From the NCBI RefSeq assembly GCF_900105125.1, contig NZ_LT629750.1, positions 1,922,001 to 1,986,000 of the forward strand: DNA of 64,000 bases, written 5' to 3'. The position numbers and the translations under genes were made by a program. The DNA comes from Bradyrhizobium canariense (GTDB lineage: Bacteria; Pseudomonadota; Alphaproteobacteria; Rhizobiales; Xanthobacteraceae). Within the stretch, counting starts at the first letter, position 1, and every line of letters begins with the position of its first letter. This document shows, piece after piece, positions 9,423 through 17,267 of this stretch. Below the pieces are notes generated by a model, which made no database searches, had not been told where the DNA came from, and was given only the letters and a program-made list of their open reading frames with translations.

Positions 9423-10405
9423 GGCGCTGCTCCCGCCTGCCTGACGATGCATCGGAACCCCACATGACTTGTGGAGGTGTCGATTGGCTCTGCGTGACGT
9501 GCGGCCGGGCGGTAGCGGCGGCAATAGTTTGGTGCGCACAAATGCGAACCGCCCTTGATGACTTTGCGGGGAATCCTGATGTTGGACAGGCGCGGGTCGT
9601 AGCTCGCATCTTCACGAGCACCTCGCGGATTTTCGGGAATGCAGCAAGCTTTCGGTGCGTCCGCTTCGTGCCTGGGCGAGTACCAATCGGTAGTCCATTC
9701 CCAGACATTGCCGATCATGTCGTGCAAGCCGTGGCCATTCGGCGGAAACGCTCCGACCGGTGAGGTCCGTTCGAAGCCATCCGTATTGATCTTCCGATGC
9801 GGAAATTCCCCGTGCCAGGTGTTGGCCATGTGCTTGCCGCCGGGCTTGAACTCGTCACCCCAGGCATATTCAGCGCCGTCGAGCCCGCCGCGCGCGGCGA
9901 ATTCCCATTCCGCCTCGGTCGGCAATTCCTTGCCGGCCCACGCCGCATAGGCCATCGCGTCGGAGTACGCGATGTGTACGACCGGATGATCGTCGAGGCC
10001 GCGGATCGAACTGCCCTTGCCGTATGGGCGACGCCAATTGGCACCGAACGTGAAGCTCCACCAATTCGCGAAATTGCGCAGATCGACGGGATGATCCGGT
10101 GGACTGAAGACCAGAGAGCCAGCCTTCAGCATGTGCGGCAGAGCCCCCGGATAATCCTTCGGGTCGGGGGCAATCTCAGCGAAGGTAATGTGCCCAGTCG
10201 CCTCGACGAAGTGCCGAAATTGGCGGTTCGTCACAGGGGTTGGATCTATCCAAAAACCAGCAACCCTAACGCGATGCACGGGCGCTTCTTCCGGATAATG
10301 CTTGTCTGATCCCATCCGAAAAATGCCGCCCGGAATGAAGACCATCGGCGCCGATGAACGCTGCCGGTTTTCGGCCTTGACGAGAGTATCGGTCGAAATA
10401 CTCAT
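9419..10405 (-). CDS. formylglycine-generating enzyme (SUMF1/FGE-sulfatase) family
   Basis: Predicted sulfatase-maturing oxygenase of 328 residues, converting the Cys of CxAxR sulfatases to formylglycine. Seen in order: FIPGGIFRMGSDKHYPEE at the N-terminus, VTNRQFRHFVEATGH, LPTEAEWEFAARGG, MIGNVWEWTTDW and GGSHLCAPNYCRRYRPAARH, with Cys290 and Cys295 matching the copper-binding active-site pair of FGE. No signal peptide, so it would act before sulfatase export. The start at 10405 (MSISTD) was preferred because the upstream part of the open frame is occupied by a repeat shared with 13.9 kb. It heads the gene train that includes a CTAGR sulfatase at 2.4-3.9 kb. It is closely similar to the homologue at 48.2-49.2 kb. 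Confidence 0.93.
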   Translation of the reverse strand: MSISTDTLVKAENRQRSSAPMVFIPGGIFRMGSDKHYPEEAPVHRVRVAGFWIDPTPVTNRQFRHFVEATGHITFAEIAPDPKDYPGALPHMLKAGSLVFSPPDHPVDLRNFANWWSFTFGANWRRPYGKGSSIRGLDDHPVVHIAYSDAMAYAAWAGKELPTEAEWEFAARGGLDGAEYAWGDEFKPGGKHMANTWHGEFPHRKINTDGFERTSPVGAFPPNGHGLHDMIGNVWEWTTDWYSPRHEADAPKACCIPENPRGAREDASYDPRLSNIRIPRKVIKGGSHLCAPNYCRRYRPAARHAEPIDTSTSHVGFRCIVRQAGAAP

Positions 10406-10489
10406 GAGCCAAACGCTCGTTGGGCGGCCGCTATTAAATGAAGATACAAAAAAGCAACACGCCGAGGCAGGGTTGGGATCGCAACATGA

Positions 10490-10560
10490 CGCTAAAGTAG
10501 AGAATGGAATTGGACCATCACAGGGAATACGTGCTGGAATAGGTGGAAATACCTGTTGCC
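10490..10560 (-). repeat. diverged inverted-repeat copy A (pairs with 13925-13995)
   Basis: Read on the minus strand, 10549 down to 10514 matches 13936-13971 of the plus strand at 32 of 36 positions by hand count (shared blocks TTTCCACCTATTCC, CACGT and CTGTGATGGT). Weaker similarity continues on both sides for some tens of bases. The outer limits given are approximate. It lies in the 237-base region upstream of the FGE gene. Its nature (MITE-like relic, element end or conserved regulatory segment) is unknown. Confidence 0.6.
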
Positions 10561-10642
10561 GATTTGCATGAGAGCTACCGACTTCACGTGCTGGCGCTCG
10601 GAAGATACGCGCCATACTTGAATCGCACTGTAGTGAGTTCAG

Positions 10643-11011
10643 TCAGGCGCAGCCGCTGATTGCGCAGCGCACGACCGATCGCAGCCGGCGATCCGAGAAC
10701 GGGTGCTCAAGGAAGTCGAAAGCGCCGGAGCGCACTAACTCGATCGCAATCGCGAACTCCGAATCGCGTCCGATCACGACGACCGCGAGCGGAAGTTGCC
10801 TGCGATTAATCTCGTGGATCAGCGCTCGCAGTCCAATACCCGGAAGATCGAGGGGCACGAGAACGCATCCCGAGGCGGTTGCGGCAACTTCGTTGAGGAA
10901 TTGTACGGCTCCCTCGTAACTCTTTACTACGACAGGCTCGCCCGCGAGTGCGTCTACGATGCGACGGCGCTCATCCGGAAGCGGATCGACGATATAGACG
11001 GTTTCGGCCAT
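10643..11011 (-). CDS. stand-alone degenerate receiver-domain protein
   Basis: A 122-residue single-domain protein resembling FixJ-type receivers along its whole length (MAETVYIVDP..., then AFDFLEHPFSDRRL). Aligned by eye with the FixJ-like regulator 170 bases upstream, the phospho-acceptor Asp54 is replaced by Pro53. The conserved switch Lys104 is His103, and one of the paired N-terminal acidic residues is Pro10. Another Asp lies two positions after the acceptor site. It should therefore not be phosphorylated in the usual way and may act by binding, for example to the neighbouring kinase or regulator. GAGG precedes the ATG. It has no output domain and is on the same strand as the kinase/regulator pair. 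Confidence 0.8.
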   Translation of the reverse strand: MAETVYIVDPLPDERRRIVDALAGEPVVVKSYEGAVQFLNEVAATASGCVLVPLDLPGIGLRALIHEINRRQLPLAVVVIGRDSEFAIAIELVRSGAFDFLEHPFSDRRLRSVVRCAISGCA

Positions 11012-11184
11012 GAGCCCTCATCATCCGGGCATGCTAACGATGGTCGGGCGACGCGGTGACCGCCACGTCAGAACTGGCCGGAGCGTCAAAGGACATGCGG
11101 TGAGGATGATCGGTGTCGGGCCAACGAACAATATGAGGAAATACGTAGGACCCTTATAGTAGCCGCGCATCGGCCGCCGACCGC

Positions 11185-11793
11185 TCAACTATTGCGTCGC
11201 TCGATCACGAGCCGGATCAGTTCGGCGGCCGAACGGACCCGCAGCTTTTCCATGATGTGACCGCGGTGCAGTTCTACGGTCCGGTAGCTGATGTCGAGCA
11301 CCCTGGCGATCGATTTACTGGATAAACCCTTAGCGACCTGCTCCAGCACATCGCGCTCACGTTCGGTCAGTGTTGCCAGGCGTTCGGCGAAGCCCTCGCC
11401 AGTGCCGGTCACTAGTCGAGACTCGGCATCGAGGCGGAGCGCCTCGTTGATGCTATCCAGCAATTGCTGCTCACGATATGGTTTTTGAACGAAATCGACG
11501 GCGCCGGCTTTGATGGTCTTGATGGCAACCGCGATGTCTCCATGGCCGCTGATGAACACGATCGGAACGCGCGCACCAATCGTGTTTAACTTGTCCTGGA
11601 GCGCAGGCCCGCTGATATGTGACATGCGGACGTCAAGCACGAGACAACCCGGCTGCTCGGGATCGAACCCGTCAAGAAACTCCCGCGCGGAACGAAACGT
11701 AGCCGCTCGCAGTCCGACCGACATCACCAGTTCTGCAATCGAATCCAATACTGCGGCATCGTCGTCAACGATGAACACTGTGGGCTCACTCAT
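11185..11793 (-). CDS. FixJ/NodW-type response regulator (receiver + LuxR HTH)
   Basis: DNA-binding response regulator of 202 residues. The receiver domain (1-120) has the acidic pair D10/D11, phospho-acceptor Asp54 in CLVLDVRM and Lys104 in VQKPYRE. After a linker, a GerE/LuxR helix-turn-helix (about 140-200) reads LTERERDVLEQVAKGLSSKS and RTVELHRGHIMEKL. Its ATG overlaps the stop of the upstream sensor kinase gene as ATGA, so the two form a translationally coupled two-component pair. Likely targets are nearby promoters, perhaps the FGE-quinoprotein-oxidase train on the same strand; that is inference from position. Confidence 0.93.
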   Translation of the reverse strand: MSEPTVFIVDDDAAVLDSIAELVMSVGLRAATFRSAREFLDGFDPEQPGCLVLDVRMSHISGPALQDKLNTIGARVPIVFISGHGDIAVAIKTIKAGAVDFVQKPYREQQLLDSINEALRLDAESRLVTGTGEGFAERLATLTERERDVLEQVAKGLSSKSIARVLDISYRTVELHRGHIMEKLRVRSAAELIRLVIERRNS

Positions 11794-13691
11794 GCCGTCA
11801 GTTTCCCTTTATGAGGGATAGGCAGCGTGAATTGAAAAACGCATCCACCATCCAGGTTCGGGGCCAGCGATATCCGGCCGCCATGCGCTTCAATGATAGC
11901 GCGGGAGATCGAAAGCCCGACTCCCAATCCTGCTCCTTTCGTCGAATAGAACGGCTCAAAAATATGCGTGGCAGCGTCGGGGCTAATTCCCGGACCGTAA
12001 TCGGTGACGCTCACGGCGATTTCATTTTCCGCCGTGCCCGAAACTCCAACTTTGATGACATTGGTGGTGATTCCAGCTTCCTCTATCGCCTCAATGGCAT
12101 TGCGGATCAGGTTCAGGACCACCTGTTGAATCTGAACCCCATCGACGAAGATCGGTGGAAGATCCCTCGAGATCACGGACTCGAACCTGATATTCGCGCT
12201 GCGACTTTCCATTTCCACCAGCTTCAAGGTATCGGCGACCAGTTGCCCAACTTCAATTCTGGTGTTCTTCGGTTCATGCTTCTTCACCATGGTACGAAGC
12301 GACTGCAGCACATCGCCTGCGCGCGAGGCTTGCTCTCCGATTTTGTCCAGCAGGTCTTCAACCTTGGCTGCATCCACGGTGCCGGCTAGTCGCCGGCGCG
12401 CCGCGAGCGCGTAATTCTTTATTGCGACGAGCGGCTGATTAATCTCATGCGTAATCGCCGCAGACATGTCATTGACGGCATGGACACGCACCAGGTGCGC
12501 AAGATTTTCGCGATACTGTTCTGTTTCAACCTTAGCCCTTCCCATCTGCTCGGCGGCCAGCTTGCGACGTCGACGCTCGAACAGCATCCACGCGATCAGC
12601 GCGCCCTGAAACACTACAACGGCCAGCGCAGCGAAGACCTGCAGCGGATATTCGCGCCATAAAGGCCGCTCGGCGAAGCGGATTTCGCACCCGGGGGGCA
12701 AGCTGTGCTCGTCCAACGACCATTTGCGCAGAGCGAGAGCGTCCGCTACGCATCGAGCAGGAACTTCGGACACAGCTGGAATTGTGCCACCCGATCCCAA
12801 CCGGATCAGTCGCTCAGCTACCATACGCCCTTGGTCTTTGTAGGACTCCAGGACTCCTCCCGCAATGCCGCCGCCAAGATAGGTTTCAAATAGGCCATAT
12901 ATCGGCGCAGACGACACTGTACTGATAGCGCGGACCACCTCACCCGGCGTATACGGACGGCCGTCGCGATCGCGGAACTGCGCGAGATACAATACTATTG
13001 TGCTTGCCGGCTCGCGTCCTATCCGCTCTATGAGTTCCGTCTGCGGGAGCCCTAGTAGAAATTCCGTTTCTATTGTGTTGCGCCGCTCGGCCAACACTCT
13101 GCGGGTATCGTTCGTAATATTCTTGTCATAGTCGGATACCCCAGCGACAACGAGGAGGCGCCGCGCGTCGGGCTGCATTCGCTGGGCGAGATCGACGGTC
13201 TCCGTGATTTTCTGACTCTCCACGACGCCCTCCGTGCCCTCCGGAAGCGTCATACGTTCGAGCGATTTCGCCGGAATGCTATGAAAGAGTATCTTGGCAT
13301 CCGGCCAAAGCTCTTTCCTGTGCTGAACTACGAAATCGAGTGCAGGATGTGTGACAGCGACGATGATGTCGATCTGCAGTGCCTTGTATTTCTTGACGAG
13401 CAGAGCCATGAGTTCCGGCTCGAAATCTCTGAGGGCGAACCGTTGAGCATCGAGTGTCTCGGTGAAGTACTGAAATCGTGGCGTTGCATTTTTTGCCAGG
13501 ATCTCGCGCATGGCTGCGTCGATTGCCAAATACGCAGGTAAATAAGGGTCTGTGGCGTTGAGGAACAGGACCCGAGTTTCCGGTTTGACCGCCCGCAGCG
13601 GCGCCGTCATGAAACAAAGCGCCATAGCGGCAACGAGCAAGCGTGCGAGGCCACCCGCGAGCTTCACCGACGCCTTGCTGGCAAGGTTCAT
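11790..13691 (-). CDS. sensor histidine kinase with ABC-binding-protein-like sensor domain
   Basis: Membrane sensor kinase of 633 residues. The N-terminal signal/anchor (to about 34) leads into a periplasmic region (35-345) that reads like the ABC-type substrate-binding sensor fold (VLFLNATDPYLPAYL, DIIVAVTHPALDF, GGVLESYKDQGRM). One membrane helix spans about 351-371. The HisKA box ITHEINQPL has the phospho-accepting His415, and the HATPase region shows VLNLIRNAIEA, DYGPGI and GLGVGLSISR. The ATG at 13691 was chosen because it starts directly at the signal sequence; a GTG at 13733 is the alternative. Neither has a clear ribosome site. It couples to the FixJ-like gene. The ligand sensed is unknown. 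Confidence 0.9.
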   Translation of the reverse strand: MNLASKASVKLAGGLARLLVAAMALCFMTAPLRAVKPETRVLFLNATDPYLPAYLAIDAAMREILAKNATPRFQYFTETLDAQRFALRDFEPELMALLVKKYKALQIDIIVAVTHPALDFVVQHRKELWPDAKILFHSIPAKSLERMTLPEGTEGVVESQKITETVDLAQRMQPDARRLLVVAGVSDYDKNITNDTRRVLAERRNTIETEFLLGLPQTELIERIGREPASTIVLYLAQFRDRDGRPYTPGEVVRAISTVSSAPIYGLFETYLGGGIAGGVLESYKDQGRMVAERLIRLGSGGTIPAVSEVPARCVADALALRKWSLDEHSLPPGCEIRFAERPLWREYPLQVFAALAVVVFQGALIAWMLFERRRRKLAAEQMGRAKVETEQYRENLAHLVRVHAVNDMSAAITHEINQPLVAIKNYALAARRRLAGTVDAAKVEDLLDKIGEQASRAGDVLQSLRTMVKKHEPKNTRIEVGQLVADTLKLVEMESRSANIRFESVISRDLPPIFVDGVQIQQVVLNLIRNAIEAIEEAGITTNVIKVGVSGTAENEIAVSVTDYGPGISPDAATHIFEPFYSTKGAGLGVGLSISRAIIEAHGGRISLAPNLDGGCVFQFTLPIPHKGKLTA

Positions 13692-13924
13692 CGGATTCGT
13701 ATCGCTCAGGAAAGCGATCAAGGGCGGCCTCACGCGATACTAAAAAGGTCAGCAGTTCGAACCCAAATCCGAGGCGGTCCTACTACAGTACCCCCGCTAT
13801 CAGGCCGCGACTATGTAGAAACGGACCGAAGCTGTGATAAGTGCGATTGACCGGCGCTGCCTCTGATGCCGCCGTCGCAGCTTCTCGGCCGGGCCGCGGA
13901 AAGGAGGACCGAACTCCCCTTCGG

Positions 13925-13995
13925 CAGTGGCCAAGTTTCCACCTATTCCGACACGTGTTCACTGTGATGGTTCAACGCCCGCTTCCTCTACACTA
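13925..13995 (+). repeat. diverged inverted-repeat copy B (pairs with 10490-10560)
   Basis: Plus-strand partner of copy A: positions 13936-13971 match the minus strand of 10514-10549 at 32 of 36 bases, with weaker similarity continuing to about 14000. The two copies point in opposite directions and bracket the receiver/FixJ/kinase block. In the stretch 13734-14049 I see no convincing gene apart from this repeat; the short open frames there lack ribosome sites and family signatures. Confidence 0.6.
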
Positions 13996-14049
13996 TTCGT
14001 CACTCAGGAACTCAAAGCGTGCGCACGGATCCGACTGTCGACCGAGGTC

Positions 14050-14254
14050 ATGGATAATCTGACGCATTACCCTTGGTTGGTGTTCGGTGCATCAACCGCG
14101 AGGCCGATGGCGGGTTAGAACTGCCTGCAAAGGTCGTGCAGGAACGGCTTGGCCACTCCTCGATCACGGTCACCCTCGATACCTACGGGCACCTCTTTCC
14201 TCGGGTGATGACTCGGCCAAGCTTGCCGAGGCTGAGAGCAGACTTTGGGGTTAG
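14050..14254 (+). pseudogene. tyrosine recombinase (phage-type integrase) C-terminal remnant, frameshifted
   Basis: A broken fragment of a phage-type integrase. Readable pieces are CINREADGGLELPAKVVQE and RLGHSSITVTLDTYGHLFP, which contain the conserved histidine and the catalytic tyrosine region of tyrosine recombinases. After FPR the coding sense shifts frame and continues as SGDDSAKLAEAESRLWG to a stop at 14252-14254. That restores the usual C-terminus of this integrase type but needs a frameshift. Upstream, the expected LRHF-like box is only a degenerate LTHY in another phase, and the rest of the enzyme is missing. It marks an old integration boundary between the sulfatase block and the CoA cluster. 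Confidence 0.75.
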
Positions 14255-14503
14255 AAAAGCCAGCGGCGCAATCAACTGTGGACAGTTCGCTAAAAGCAAA
14301 AGGCGGATTGGCACAAAACTGACACAGCGGATTCGATCGGGCGCTCATTGACGCGCAACATCAAGATCTTGCCGGTGGCGCCATGTTCCCTACCAAGGAA
14401 AAGTGCCTCGAATCAAACCATTGACCGACCTATCCGATCATGGGCACATGAACTGTCCCCGTCCCCGATGGCTCTCATCTTCCTACAAATGGAGAGCCGC
14501 GCC

Positions 14504-14620
14504 ATGCGCAATCGACTGCACGTCAGCTTCTGGGGACTGCATCTCACCGCTGAAGGAATCGTTACGATAGTGGCAGCACTGGTGATCGTCATCGCCGTGC
14601 TGGTGGCGTCGAGGCTTTGA
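14504..14620 (+). CDS. 38-residue single-pass membrane protein, unknown
   Basis: A very short protein starting MRNRLHVSFWGLHLTAEG and continuing into one hydrophobic helix (IVTIVAALVIVIAVLVASRL). GGAGAG lies seven bases before the ATG at 14504. Upstream in-frame ATGs at 14469 and 14348 exist but have poorer ribosome sites. From memory, short proteins of this shape occur widely in Bradyrhizobium as hypothetical proteins, but no function is known. It stands alone between the recombinase remnant and the convergent enoyl-CoA hydratase gene. Confidence 0.55.
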   Translation: MRNRLHVSFWGLHLTAEGIVTIVAALVIVIAVLVASRL

Positions 14621-14729
14621 TAACTGTTGATGGCTCAGAGAAATTTGACCGTCGCATGACGCACAAACCCCAGCCTTTCCAGCGGGTCCGCGCTCGTGGG
14701 ACTAGCGCGGCTCCTTCCGCGACTGTCGT

Positions 14730-15515
14730 TCACCAATTGGGTTTTCGCCGCTCCACGAATGCCCTCAATCCTTCCTGCGCCGCATCGGTCACGGCAACAT
14801 TGCAGAAATCCTCCACCGCGTTCGCGATGCTGCGGCGGTAGTCCAGATCGATCTGGCGCATGAAGGCAGCGCGGCCCATGCGCACGACCGTCTCTGATTT
14901 TGCAGCAAACGTCCCGGCAAGGCCCATCGCGGCGTCATCGAGTTCGGCATCCCGGACAACCTTGTTTACAATTCCCAGTTCGAAGGCCTCGCGCGCATCA
15001 AAGGCGCGGCCGCTGAACAGAAGCTCGAAGGCGCGATGCCGTCCGATCAGCCGCGGCAGATGCGCGAAATGAATCGCCGGCAATACACCGACGTCGATTT
15101 CCGGATAGCCGAAGGTCGCGCTTTCACCGGCCAGCACCACGTCGCACGAGACCGCCATGGTCATGCCGCCGCCGCGCGCCGCACCACCCACCGCCGCGAT
15201 CGAAGGTTTTCCCAGATCATACTGCGCATCGTACAATCCGACATACAGCTCCTGAAGAAACTCCCGGATATGCTCTCCGGATTTTCCGAGCAGGATGTCG
15301 AGATCGAGACCGGCCGAAAAACGCTTCGCCAGCGCGCTCGACAGCACGACAGCGCGTGCCTGGCGATCCGACGCAGCGCGCCTGAACGCAGCGACAACCG
15401 CGCGGATCATTTCCAGACTCAGCGCATTCACCGGCGGACGCTCGAGCGTGATCCGGGCGATGTTGCCGGATAATTCGTACCGCACGCTCTCGTTGACGGG
15501 GTTGGTCTCGGACAC
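14730..15515 (-). CDS. enoyl-CoA hydratase/isomerase (crotonase) family protein
   Basis: Crotonase-fold protein of 261 residues acting on an acyl-CoA thioester. The substrate-pocket segment LSSALAKRFSAGLDLDIL and the oxyanion-hole segment GGAARGGGMTMAVSCDVVLA are visible, followed by SATFGYPEIDVGVLPA. One of the two catalytic acids of true hydratases is present (Glu in PEIDVG), but the first position has Met (GGGM), so isomerase or another crotonase reaction is possible. The GTG start at 15515 has a strong AAGGAG seven bases upstream; longer in-frame starts lie inside the preceding gene. Operon with the unknown 359-residue protein (11-base gap) and the TetR gene. Confidence 0.85.
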   Translation of the reverse strand: MSETNPVNESVRYELSGNIARITLERPPVNALSLEMIRAVVAAFRRAASDRQARAVVLSSALAKRFSAGLDLDILLGKSGEHIREFLQELYVGLYDAQYDLGKPSIAAVGGAARGGGMTMAVSCDVVLAGESATFGYPEIDVGVLPAIHFAHLPRLIGRHRAFELLFSGRAFDAREAFELGIVNKVVRDAELDDAAMGLAGTFAAKSETVVRMGRAAFMRQIDLDYRRSIANAVEDFCNVAVTDAAQEGLRAFVERRKPNW

Positions 15516-15526
15516 CAGCGCGCTCC

Positions 15527-16606
15527 TTAATTCGTCGGGCCGCGGGCTATCCGCCATTCCCAACATGGATCGTCGCGATCCCGTCTTTTGGTCATCTCGA
15601 TCTCGAGGAAGCGGTCGTGCGCAAGCGCCGCGCCAATCCACAATTCGTTCCAGGCGTCGAAGACCCGCGGCGAAAGCTGCGGCCGATCCTGCATCAGCCG
15701 CCATGTCGTTTGTCGCACCGTGGCTATTCCACCATCGATAGCACCGGCGGCATCGTCGCCCTGACCGGCCGACAACCGCGTGAGCATCTCGGCAAACCCC
15801 GCGACGCCCTCACCTACCCCTCCCAGCAGCTTGGAAACCTCGTCGAAAGTATGCATGCCGACGAGGCGAGCCGCGGCGCCCGCGAGGTGTCCGCCCTCCT
15901 CCGGGCCAAGAACAGCGATCGTCTCCGGCAGGATCGAGGTGATATATTCCATCGCGTAGTTGCGCAGCACTTTCTGCAACCGTTCGTTGGGCCAGCTGTT
16001 CTCAGGTAATTTCGGCGCAGCATCCACGTCGAACGGCGGACAGGTTTCTCCGGGAGAGAACTGAAGCCGCTCCTCCGGCGCAAGATCGTGATCCCATTCC
16101 TTGTAATAACCCTCAAGACCCGGCTGGCCGTCTACGGTCTGCCCGGTGCAGACAAAACCGAGCCGCGGGTTGCCAAGGACAACGCCGTTGTTGGCGTGCC
16201 ATCCGCGCAGCATTGCACGCGAAACTTCCGACGGGATGCCGCAAATGGCAGTGCCCGACCAGATCCATCGCGGCGGTGGGTAGCGGACCCAGGCTTTCCG
16301 GTCGCTTTCCAAGACGTATTCGACTTTCACGCCGCCGACCTGGTTCGAGAGGTAGTGATATTGCGCGCAGGCAACCGCATGCGGAAGCTTGTCGAGGCCG
16401 AGCTTCTTCAGGCCCGGCAAAAAGCGGGAGAGCTGCTGGCGGCGGAAGGTGCGAAACACCACCTCCGACGTGCGCGAGGCGCCGGCACGCGATGCCAGCA
16501 TCAAAATCAAACCCGTCAGATAGGAATGATAGATGAGTTCGATCGCCGCGTAGGCGGCGCCATCCACCGTTTTCTCGCGGGCCCCTACCTCTGCCTTTGC
16601 CATCAT
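15527..16606 (-). CDS. conserved-looking hypothetical protein in CoA-catabolism operon
   Basis: A 359-residue soluble protein I do not recognise. Features seen are an N-terminal helical region (AAIELIYHSYLTGLILMLAS), a motif-like WIWSGTAICGIPSEVSRAML, LGFVCTGQTVDGQPG and a C-terminal WELWIGAALAHDRFLE-like helix (written here approximately as NELWIGAALAHDRF). There is no signal peptide or clear cofactor motif. Its start overlaps the stop of the TetR gene (ATGA), and the crotonase gene follows after 11 bases, so it belongs to a three-gene operon. A role in handling the same CoA ester or its free acid is inference from context only. Confidence 0.7.
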   Translation of the reverse strand: MMAKAEVGAREKTVDGAAYAAIELIYHSYLTGLILMLASRAGASRTSEVVFRTFRRQQLSRFLPGLKKLGLDKLPHAVACAQYHYLSNQVGGVKVEYVLESDRKAWVRYPPPRWIWSGTAICGIPSEVSRAMLRGWHANNGVVLGNPRLGFVCTGQTVDGQPGLEGYYKEWDHDLAPEERLQFSPGETCPPFDVDAAPKLPENSWPNERLQKVLRNYAMEYITSILPETIAVLGPEEGGHLAGAAARLVGMHTFDEVSKLLGGVGEGVAGFAEMLTRLSAGQGDDAAGAIDGGIATVRQTTWRLMQDRPQLSPRVFDAWNELWIGAALAHDRFLEIEMTKRRDRDDPCWEWRIARGPTN

Positions 16607-17253
16607 GATTTCACCAGTCCTGCCACGACGAAATCCGCGATCGAGGTCGCCAGCCGCTTGCGTGCGGCCGCGGTCTCGCCCGGCCGCGGCTGATACCAGC
16701 GCGATGTCCAGTTTAATGCGCCCAAAACCGGCTTTGCGATGAGTTTTGCGTCGACCGGCCGCAATTCTCCCGACGACACGCCTTCCTTGATGGCGCGGAT
16801 GTAAAGATTTTCGTTGGCCTCACGCAGGGCTGCGACCTCGGCAAGGTTGGCTCTTTCGCTTTCATTGGTGCGTTCGAGCAAATGCAGTTCCAGTCCCTGC
16901 GCGATCACGCGCAGATAGGGAAGCTGGTCCATCACCAATAGCGTGTGGGCAAACGCCATCGCATGCAGCCGATCGCGCGCGCCGGCATGCTTTTCGAACG
17001 GCGGCCGGATCGCTGCCTCCGTCAGTTCCATGCCACGCCGGTGCACGCCGAAGAACAGATCCGATTTGCTGCGGTAATAGTAGTAGATCGCGCCCTTGGT
17101 CGATCCGATCTCGTCGCTGACGCGATCAAGCGAGGTCGCGGCGAAGCCCTGGCGCATGAACGCGCGTGCCGCGGCATCGAGAATTTCGATCCTTCGGTCA
17201 CCCGCCGGCGGCTGATCCGGCACATCGACCTGTTCCTTGTGACGCACGATCAT
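16603..17253 (-). CDS. TetR/AcrR-family transcriptional regulator
   Basis: Repressor-type regulator of 216 residues. The N-terminal helix-turn-helix is plain: RRIEILDAAARAFMRQGFAA, then TSLDRVSDEIGSTKGAIYYY followed by YRSKSDLFFGVH. The C-terminal ligand domain is unassigned; TetR proteins in such clusters often bind acyl-CoA. GAGGGAG directly abuts the ATG at 17253, so the GTG two codons later (17247), correctly spaced from that site, is an equally good start. It is divergent from the CaiB operon, with repeated operator-like sequences between them, and is expected to control both directions. Confidence 0.93.
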   Translation of the reverse strand: MIVRHKEQVDVPDQPPAGDRRIEILDAAARAFMRQGFAATSLDRVSDEIGSTKGAIYYYYRSKSDLFFGVHRRGMELTEAAIRPPFEKHAGARDRLHAMAFAHTLLVMDQLPYLRVIAQGLELHLLERTNESERANLAEVAALREANENLYIRAIKEGVSSGELRPVDAKLIAKPVLGALNWTSRWYQPRPGETAAARKRLATSIADFVVAGLVKS

Positions 17254-17267
17254 CTCCCTCCGGCCTG

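Noticed and set aside
10406..10615. 70-residue N-terminal extension of the first FGE homologue
   Set aside because: The extension runs through the repeat shared with 13.9 kb, has no family similarity and no ribosome site.
13734..13924. Possible small genes in front of repeat copy B
   Set aside because: Only short frames without starts or family features; no tRNA-like fold was found.
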